A stretch of 64,000 nucleotides of DNA from Anaerolineales bacterium (GTDB lineage: Bacteria > Chloroflexota > Anaerolineae > Anaerolineales > Villigracilaceae). Shown piece by piece: positions 59,120 to 64,000 of the stretch. How positions within the stretch are numbered: the stretch's first letter is position 1; each line of letters opens with the position of its first letter. The translations under genes and the position numbers were made by a program. The stretch spans positions 1 through 64,000 of the forward strand of contig JAEURH010000003.1 in assembly GCA_016789365.1 (NCBI GenBank), written 5' to 3'. Under the pieces are notes generated by a model. It searched no databases. It was not told the origin of the DNA and was given only the letters and a program-made list of their open reading frames with translations.

Positions 59120-59593
59120 ATGGATGCACAATCAGAGAAAGTGTTAGCGCAAATTATTCGAGGCACACGTATTGCTACTTTAGGCACAATGCGTGATGAA
59201 GCACCGCAAGTTTCTATGGTGGCGTATATTTTTGCGGATGATTTTTCTGCTTTTCATATTTTTGTCAGCCGTTTGGCGCAACACACAGTTGATATGCAAA
59301 AAAACAAAGAAGTCAGTTTGTTGATTTGCGAAACTGATGATGGACGAAGTGACCCTCAATCTTTAGCGCGTGTTTCGATTCGCGGCAAGGCAGAGCAAAT
59401 TCAAAACGGCGCACCGGGTTATACCTTGCTCAAAAAACAATATCTTGAACGCTTTCCAGAATCAGAGCAATTATTTAAGTTGGCAGATTTTAATTTCTGG
59501 CGCATCACGCCCAAAGGCGGAAGGTATGTGGCAGGTTTTGCGAAAGCCTACAACATTACTGCTGAAACATTAAAGCAAGTTTCGGAAAGATAA
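59120..59593 (+). CDS. HugZ-like split-barrel flavin/heme protein
   Basis: A 157-residue protein of the pyridoxamine-phosphate-oxidase-like superfamily. The barrel begins TRIATLGTMRDEAPQVSMVAY and the C-terminus FWRITPKGGRYVAGFAKAY matches the HugZ/heme-utilisation group, where this region helps bind heme. The histidine tail that HugZ uses as heme ligand is not evident. It follows the FHA regulator by 5 bases and may be co-transcribed. Confidence 0.82.
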   Translation: MDAQSEKVLAQIIRGTRIATLGTMRDEAPQVSMVAYIFADDFSAFHIFVSRLAQHTVDMQKNKEVSLLICETDDGRSDPQSLARVSIRGKAEQIQNGAPGYTLLKKQYLERFPESEQLFKLADFNFWRITPKGGRYVAGFAKAYNITAETLKQVSER

Positions 59594-59627
59594 ATTAAAT
59601 AATTGTCTGTCTTTTTTATCAGGCTAA

Positions 59628-60950
59628 TTACCCAAACATTCTCCCCAATCCTTTACCGCCTGTTTTTTGAATCATCTTCATCATCTTTTGGGCTTCACGG
59701 AATTGTTTAATTAATTTGTTCACATCTTGCACTTCCATACCAGCACCAGATGCGATTCTTCGTCGGCGAGATGCGTTTAATAAATCAGGGTCACGGCGTT
59801 CTTTCAAAGTCATTGAATTGATAATTGCCTCTGAATGCTTGAAAGATTTTTCAACTTCTTGTGGGTCAATATTGCGTGCGGCTTGCCCTATTTGCCCGGG
59901 CAACATATCCATAATTTGTGAAAGCGGACCCATCTTTTTCATTTGCTTCATTTGGTCAAGCCAATCTTCTAAACTAAATTCGCCCTTCATCATCTTTTGG
60001 GCTTGCTTTTCCATTGTTTGCGCATCGTACATGGCTTCGGCTTTTTCAATCAAGCCAATCATGTCACCCATGCCCAAAATACGTGATGACAAACGCGATG
60101 GGTCATAACTTTCTAACGCATCTAACTTTTCACCTGTACCGATAAATTTAATCGGCATACCAGTCACTGAACGAATGGATATTGCCGCGCCACCACGCGA
60201 GTCGCCGTCCATTTTTGTAAGAACGAGACCAGTCAAATTAATTGCAGATTTGAATCCTTGTGCAATGTTCAACGCTTCTTGACCAATCATCGAGTCAATC
60301 ACTAACAAAACATCCACTGGATTTGTGCCAGCCGAAATAGCACGCAATTCGTCCATCAAATCTTCGTCCATTTGTGAACGCCCAGCCGTATCTATGATGA
60401 CTAGCGTATGCCCGCCTTTATCTGCTTTTTCGACAGCGCGCTTAGCAAGTTGTGGCGGCGTGATAGATGTATCCGCTTCAACTTCGACGTCAAGCCGTTC
60501 GCCGAGTTGTTGCAGTTGTTTAACTGCGGCAGGGCGATACGGGTCACCAGCGACTAATAAAACTCGTTCGCCTTTTGATTTCATCAAACGGGCTAATTTA
60601 CCTGATGCTGTGGTTTTACCTGCACCTTGCAAACCGACCATCATCACCACTCTTGGTTTTGGACCTGTGAGATTCAATGGCGCAGGTTCACCCAATGTCG
60701 CTATCAATTCTTCATTAACTATTTTGATAACTTGCTGACCAGGATTCAAAGCCTTAGAAACTTCTGCTCCAATAGCACGCTCACGCACTTTGGCAATAAA
60801 AGTTTTGACCACGCTAAAATGCACGTCGGCTTCGAGTAAAGCGAGACGCACTTCTTTCATCGCGGAATCAACATCGGCTTCGGAAAGTTTTCCGCGTTTG
60901 CGTAAGTTATCAAAGATTTGGTTTAATCGTCCAGTAAGTGTTTCAAACAT
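59628..60950 (-). CDS. ffh: Signal recognition particle protein Ffh (SRP54)
   Basis: A 440-residue SRP GTPase started at MFETLTGRLNQIF, preceded by AAAAGAGAC; the 21-codon frame upstream is encoded by a dispersed repeat and is rejected. The N domain leads into GTPase motifs GLQGAGKTTASGKLA, DTAGRSQMDEDL and TKMDGDSRGGAA. The methionine-rich M domain ends with GMEVQDVNKLIKQFREAQKM and GGKGLGRMFG. It delivers nascent membrane proteins to FtsY. rpsP, which often follows ffh, is absent here. Confidence 0.95.
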   Translation of the reverse strand: MFETLTGRLNQIFDNLRKRGKLSEADVDSAMKEVRLALLEADVHFSVVKTFIAKVRERAIGAEVSKALNPGQQVIKIVNEELIATLGEPAPLNLTGPKPRVVMMVGLQGAGKTTASGKLARLMKSKGERVLLVAGDPYRPAAVKQLQQLGERLDVEVEADTSITPPQLAKRAVEKADKGGHTLVIIDTAGRSQMDEDLMDELRAISAGTNPVDVLLVIDSMIGQEALNIAQGFKSAINLTGLVLTKMDGDSRGGAAISIRSVTGMPIKFIGTGEKLDALESYDPSRLSSRILGMGDMIGLIEKAEAMYDAQTMEKQAQKMMKGEFSLEDWLDQMKQMKKMGPLSQIMDMLPGQIGQAARNIDPQEVEKSFKHSEAIINSMTLKERRDPDLLNASRRRRIASGAGMEVQDVNKLIKQFREAQKMMKMIQKTGGKGLGRMFG

Positions 60951-60967
60951 AATGTCTCTTTTATGTA

Positions 60968-61036
60968 ATTGCGAGTGCGAAGCATGAATCTGTTGGAGAT
61001 TGCTTTGCCACAAAGAGCAAGAGCGTGGCTCGCAAT
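60968..61036. repeat. Dispersed repeat of the ATTGCGAG...GGAGATTGC...CTCGCAAT type
   Basis: ATTGCGAG (60968-60975) and CTCGCAAT (61029-61036) form outer arms; TGCGAAGCA and TGCTTTGC form imperfect inner arms around GGAGATTGC. This word order is familiar from repeats in many bacteria, where GAGATTGCTTCG...CTCGCAATGACG occurs between genes. It lies just upstream of the ffh start. Confidence 0.7.
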
Positions 61037-61113
61037 GACGAAATGTGTAGGTTAAGAAAAAAGCATTTTAGCGCGTAGCAGGTTGAAGGTCAAGAAAGAA
61101 GCGCGAGAACAAA

Positions 61114-61167
61114 CGTCCCGCAGGTTTTCTGATTTAATCACATCTATAAGTTAAAACCTGCGGGACG
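61114..61167. repeat. Palindrome family CGTCCCGCAGGTTTT, copy 3 (54 bp)
   Basis: Perfect 15-bp arms, CGTCCCGCAGGTTTT (61114-61128) and AAAACCTGCGGGACG (61153-61167), enclose an AT-rich loop. The 299-base gap 60951-61249 holds this copy, the preceding repeat and no gene. Confidence 0.93.
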
Positions 61168-61249
61168 ATTAATTCTTTACATCAAAAAACGAAATTCCGT
61201 TATACTTTCCGAAGTTCTTGTTCATATCCCTATCCCCTTTGGAGGAGTC

Positions 61250-62617
61250 ATGGCATCTGAAAGCGCAGAAGTATTGGTGAACGACAAGAAAGAAATTTTT
61301 GGCTGGGCAATGTATGATTGGGCAAACTCAGCCTTTAGCACCACAGTGGGAACAGTATTTTTAGGTCCGTTTGTAGCAAGTTTAGCGAGAAGCGCGGCAG
61401 AAGCGGCAGGCACAGAAACAGTTTCATTTTTAGGAATTCCCGTTGCACCCGATTCATTTTTGCCATACTGTATTTCGTTTTCAGTTTTTATGCAAGTTTT
61501 ATTTCTTCCTATTTTAGGCGCAATTGCAGATTATTCACATTTACGTAAAGCGATGATGCGTTTGTTTGCAACCATCGGTGCCGTTGCCACAATTTTGCTG
61601 TTTTTTGTAACAGGTAATTTATGGTGGTTAGGCGGCGTGTTATACATTGTTGCGAATTTAGCATTTGGCGCGGCGATTGTTTTTTATAACGCATATTTAC
61701 CTGATATTGCTAGCGAAGAGGAAAGAGATCGCGTCTCTTCTTACGGGTGGGCTATGGGTTATTTAGGCGGAGGCATTTTACTAGCTTTGAATTTAGCCTT
61801 TTTCATTTTTAGCGAAGACCTCGGCGTGCCAACTGATTTGGCTGTACGCATCAACCTTGCTTCAGCAGGTGTCTGGTGGCTAGGATTTTCATACTTAACT
61901 TGGGCACGATTACGTTCTCGCCATGCGGCACGAACTTTACCCGCTGGCGAAAATTATGTAAGCATTGGTTTTAAGCAATTACGAAAAACATTTAGTGAAG
62001 TAAAAAGTTTCCCGGAGACGTTGAAATTTTTATTGGCATACTTTTTATATAATGATGGCATTCAAACTGTGATTGCTGTTGCCGCTACATTTGCCGCCGC
62101 ACCGATTATTCAAGGCGGTTTAGAAATTGAGCAAACGACATTAACTGCTGTGATTTTGATGATTCAATTTATGGCTTTCTTCGGCGCATTATTTTGGGGC
62201 AAACTCGCCACATGGATTGGTGCCAAGCAAGCGATTATCGTCAGCTTGGTGATTTGGGCTGGTGTAGTGATTTATGCCTATGGCGGTTTGCAAGGTGAAA
62301 GCCGCGTGACTGAATTCTTCATCCTCGGTGCGTTTATTGCGATTGTATTAGGAGGTTCACAAGCCATTAGCCGCAGTTTATTTGCTCAAATGATTCCAAA
62401 TGGCAAAGAAGCGGAATTTTTCTCTTTCTATGAAATCAGCGAACGTGGCACTTCATGGATTGGTCCGTTGGTGTTTGGATTGGCAAATCAGATTTATGGT
62501 GATTTGCGAATTGCAATTCTTTCATTAATCTTCTTCTTTGTGATGGGCTTGTTGTTATTACCAAGAGTCAATGTGCAAAAGGCAATTGCCGATGCGAAGA
62601 GCTATAAAAGTGAGTAA
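61250..62617 (+). CDS. MFS transporter of the UMF1/Atg22-like group
   Basis: A 455-residue protein with about twelve membrane helices. The start KEIFGWAMYDWANSAFSTTV and FLPILGAIADYSHLRK match the UMF1 group, which includes yeast Atg22, an exporter of amino acids from the vacuole. A second signature is GGSQAISRSLFAQMIPNGKE. The bacterial substrate is unknown; amino-acid or drug efflux is possible. GGAGG lies 5 bases before the ATG at 61250. Confidence 0.9.
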   Translation: MASESAEVLVNDKKEIFGWAMYDWANSAFSTTVGTVFLGPFVASLARSAAEAAGTETVSFLGIPVAPDSFLPYCISFSVFMQVLFLPILGAIADYSHLRKAMMRLFATIGAVATILLFFVTGNLWWLGGVLYIVANLAFGAAIVFYNAYLPDIASEEERDRVSSYGWAMGYLGGGILLALNLAFFIFSEDLGVPTDLAVRINLASAGVWWLGFSYLTWARLRSRHAARTLPAGENYVSIGFKQLRKTFSEVKSFPETLKFLLAYFLYNDGIQTVIAVAATFAAAPIIQGGLEIEQTTLTAVILMIQFMAFFGALFWGKLATWIGAKQAIIVSLVIWAGVVIYAYGGLQGESRVTEFFILGAFIAIVLGGSQAISRSLFAQMIPNGKEAEFFSFYEISERGTSWIGPLVFGLANQIYGDLRIAILSLIFFFVMGLLLLPRVNVQKAIADAKSYKSE

Positions 62618-62636
62618 AAGATAGTGAATAGTTATA

Positions 62637-63761
62637 TTGACCGCAGATAATAAATTGCCTGCTGTCAACATTCAAAAATCCATGCCTGCAAACCCATTAA
62701 CTACAAAAGATATTCAAGGGTCAGACCCGCTCGCTAAATTATTTTTCAACGCGTTTAAGTTGAAATGGTTTGGCATGATTTTGTTTTTCATGTTTGCAGG
62801 TTTTTTGTATGGGTATGTCATCCCAACTTTATTAAGCATCTCCCCTGCTAGCGATTTAATTACGATTATCAACATTATTCTAGTATTCCCAATGGCGGGT
62901 TATTATTATGCTTATCAGCCAAAAAGTATTTTACGCATTTACCAAAGCGTGACGCGCTTTTTCAAAGAAGAAAACTTAGACTCCATTCCATACGAAAAAA
63001 TAAAAAAATGGCACGCTAAATCTATTTGGTGGATTCTCGGCATTGCAATTGGCTTGGTCAGCGCAGGGTTTGGAGTGTTAAATGCTGTAGCAAACATCGG
63101 CACAAGTTGGGAAAATGCAAATTGGGTGCAAATTATTTTAGTATTTGGCACACGCTTCCTTGCTATGAGCATGATTGGCATGATTGTCACACGGCATATT
63201 GCTACATCTATGGCATTAACTGAACTCTTTCAATATACAGAATTTCCGCTCACATTAGATACAGACAAAATCGAGGTATTCAGTACAGTAAAAAGATTTT
63301 CGCTTGAAATCATCGGCGTTGCCGCGATTATTGGATTAAATTTAGGCTTGCAACCTATTGTGATTGAAGTACCTATCCCCGAATATATTTTTTATGTGGT
63401 GATGTATTTTATTTTAGTTCCAATTACTTTTTTTCTACCATTATGGCAAGTACATCATCGCATGGTAGTGATAAAACAAAACATGCTCGATAAATTGCAC
63501 AAAGATTATCAAGAAGAAGCCGAAAAGTTATACAACACGCTTGCCAAAGACACGAAAAAAGATTTATCCAGCACCTATCTCAAACAAACTGAAAGTATGA
63601 TTTCGATTAAGCAGGCAATTGAACTGATTAACAAATCTCCCGATTGGCCCTTTGAAGGCACAATTTTTTATCGGCTCATTATTACCATTCTTTCGCCATT
63701 CTTTTTGGTCATCTTTGAAATTTTTATCAACATTATGAGTGACTTTGTAATGGGTGGATAA
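62637..63761 (+). CDS. Integral membrane protein of unknown function
   Basis: A protein of up to 374 residues with about seven hydrophobic helices (for example WFGMILFFMFAGFLYGYVI, WWILGIAIGLVSAGFGVLN, VVMYFILVPITFFLPLW and a final ITILSPFFLVIFEIF). A charged helical stretch of ~70 residues (LHKDYQEEAEKLYNTLAKD) precedes the last helix. No family is recognised. The start is uncertain: TTG at 62637 lacks a clear ribosome-binding site and the ATG at 62682 is an alternative. It lies 19 bases after the MFS gene and may be in its operon. Confidence 0.7.
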   Translation: MTADNKLPAVNIQKSMPANPLTTKDIQGSDPLAKLFFNAFKLKWFGMILFFMFAGFLYGYVIPTLLSISPASDLITIINIILVFPMAGYYYAYQPKSILRIYQSVTRFFKEENLDSIPYEKIKKWHAKSIWWILGIAIGLVSAGFGVLNAVANIGTSWENANWVQIILVFGTRFLAMSMIGMIVTRHIATSMALTELFQYTEFPLTLDTDKIEVFSTVKRFSLEIIGVAAIIGLNLGLQPIVIEVPIPEYIFYVVMYFILVPITFFLPLWQVHHRMVVIKQNMLDKLHKDYQEEAEKLYNTLAKDTKKDLSSTYLKQTESMISIKQAIELINKSPDWPFEGTIFYRLIITILSPFFLVIFEIFINIMSDFVMGG

Positions 63762-63819
63762 ACATAGCACATCTCAACATTAAGGTTTCACAGGTAAGTT
63801 TATTTTTAAGAACAAAATA

Positions 63820-63888
63820 GGACGCTGATTCACACAGAAAACGCTGATTTTTTGCTTTTGTCAGCGCTATCAGCGTTTATCTGCGTCC
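63820..63888. repeat. Dispersed palindrome GGACGCTGAT...ATCTGCGTCC
   Basis: Two 28-base arms (63820-63847 and 63861-63888) match inversely at about 21 of 28 positions and contain the words ACGCTGAT, TCAGCG and ATCTGCGTCC. It lies between the membrane protein gene and the gene at the right edge. Similar ACGCTGAT/ATCTGCGT palindromes are familiar from other phyla. Confidence 0.8.
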
Positions 63889-63918
63889 AAATTAAATTTT
63901 GGGTTAAGAGTGTTTTTA

Positions 63919-64000
63919 TTATTGTGTGTGGGTATCAAACAAATTTCTTAATTCTTCTTCCGAAACAAAGCCGATAAACTTTTGTATCACATTTCCACTT
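63919..64000 (-). CDS. C-terminus of a probable thioredoxin-like protein (partial)
   Basis: Read on the minus strand from the window edge, one frame gives SGNVIQKFIGFVSEEEL followed by RNLFDTHTQ and two stop codons. The segment fits the last strand and helix of thioredoxins (pattern G-x-V-V-x-x-hydrophobic-G-F/Y, then a charged helix). The CxxC active site would lie outside the window. Only 26 residues are visible, so the family is tentative. Confidence 0.5.
   Translation of the reverse strand, partial: SGNVIQKFIGFVSEEELRNLFDTHTQ

Noticed and set aside
60951..61013. 21-residue N-terminal extension of Ffh
   Set aside because: It is encoded by a dispersed repeat and starts at TTG; the ATG at 60950 has a ribosome-binding site and the normal SRP start.
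17956..61167. CRISPR array from repeated palindromic sequences
   Set aside because: The palindromes are dispersed over tens of kilobases, with no spacers in series and no cas genes.

Overview
The window is an AT-rich stretch of chromosome that reads like a member of the Chloroflexota, most likely class Anaerolineae. This is an inference from gene content and style, not from a marker gene. It carries an OmpR-type winged helix fused to an FHA domain, a SARP-like regulator with an AP-ATPase and TPRs, CpXC, DUF4342 and SWIM-finger proteins, TolB-type lipoproteins with long Thr/Pro stalks, Arg32-type EF-P, and many families of short intergenic palindromes. I see no phage, plasmid, insertion-sequence or CRISPR block. 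Coding density is high and genes lie on both strands, often in tight pairs with ATGA overlaps.

Layout. 1-6,950: end of a YyaL-like protein, an MgtC-type membrane protein, tatA, a minimal fabF-fabH pair, a HAD-DinB fusion, and efp coupled to an eight-cysteine protein. 6,951-11,735: a large PQTEE/Thr-Pro stalk lipoprotein ending in a TolB-like propeller, divergent from a half-length solute-binding lipoprotein. 11,736-15,723: tRNA-Arg and the chain lon - response regulator - GNAT - moaB. 15,800-19,801: two coupled proteins of unknown function, a CxxCH lipoprotein, a GH25 lysozyme-like protein and a small SH3-like protein. 19,814-24,423: a giant SARP/AP-ATPase/TPR regulator divergent from a small protein and a secreted seven-repeat protein, then the initiator tRNA. 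24,640-31,650: a degenerate OmpR-type regulator, an orphan DNA methyltransferase, a Tat-exported L,D-transpeptidase, a SWIM-finger protein, DUF2177 and a GH13 enzyme with a lysine-rich tail. 31,698-39,020: a membrane histidine kinase, a GNAT-like protein, an M29 aminopeptidase and a five-gene cassette ending in yjbQ. 39,083-47,824: one 8.7-kb gene for a giant secreted repeat protein that carries an LPNSG motif and its own C-terminal sortase domain. 48,061-53,057: a soluble GAF-PAS kinase, oligoendopeptidase F and a CpXC protein. 53,101-64,000: a GH25-SH3(x4)-phosphodiester-glycosidase protein, YraN, a GT4 glycosyltransferase, a Ser/Thr kinase divergent from an FHA-winged-helix protein, a HugZ-like protein, ffh, an MFS transporter, an unknown membrane protein and the end of a thioredoxin-like gene.

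How the parts fit. Much of the content concerns the cell surface: export (Tat, SRP), wall enzymes (GH25, L,D-transpeptidase, sortase), stalked lipoproteins and giant adhesin-like repeats. Around this sit many regulators (two hybrid-free histidine kinases, a single-domain receiver, a pseudo-receiver OmpR protein, SARP, STPK plus FHA). The most unusual object is the giant repeat protein in which a sorting-signal-like LPNSG sits just before a sortase domain carrying the expected His, Cys and Arg. The second notable layer is non-coding: about ten different inverted-repeat designs fill the gaps between genes, one of them (arms CGTCCCGCAGG) in three copies of 52-54 bp.
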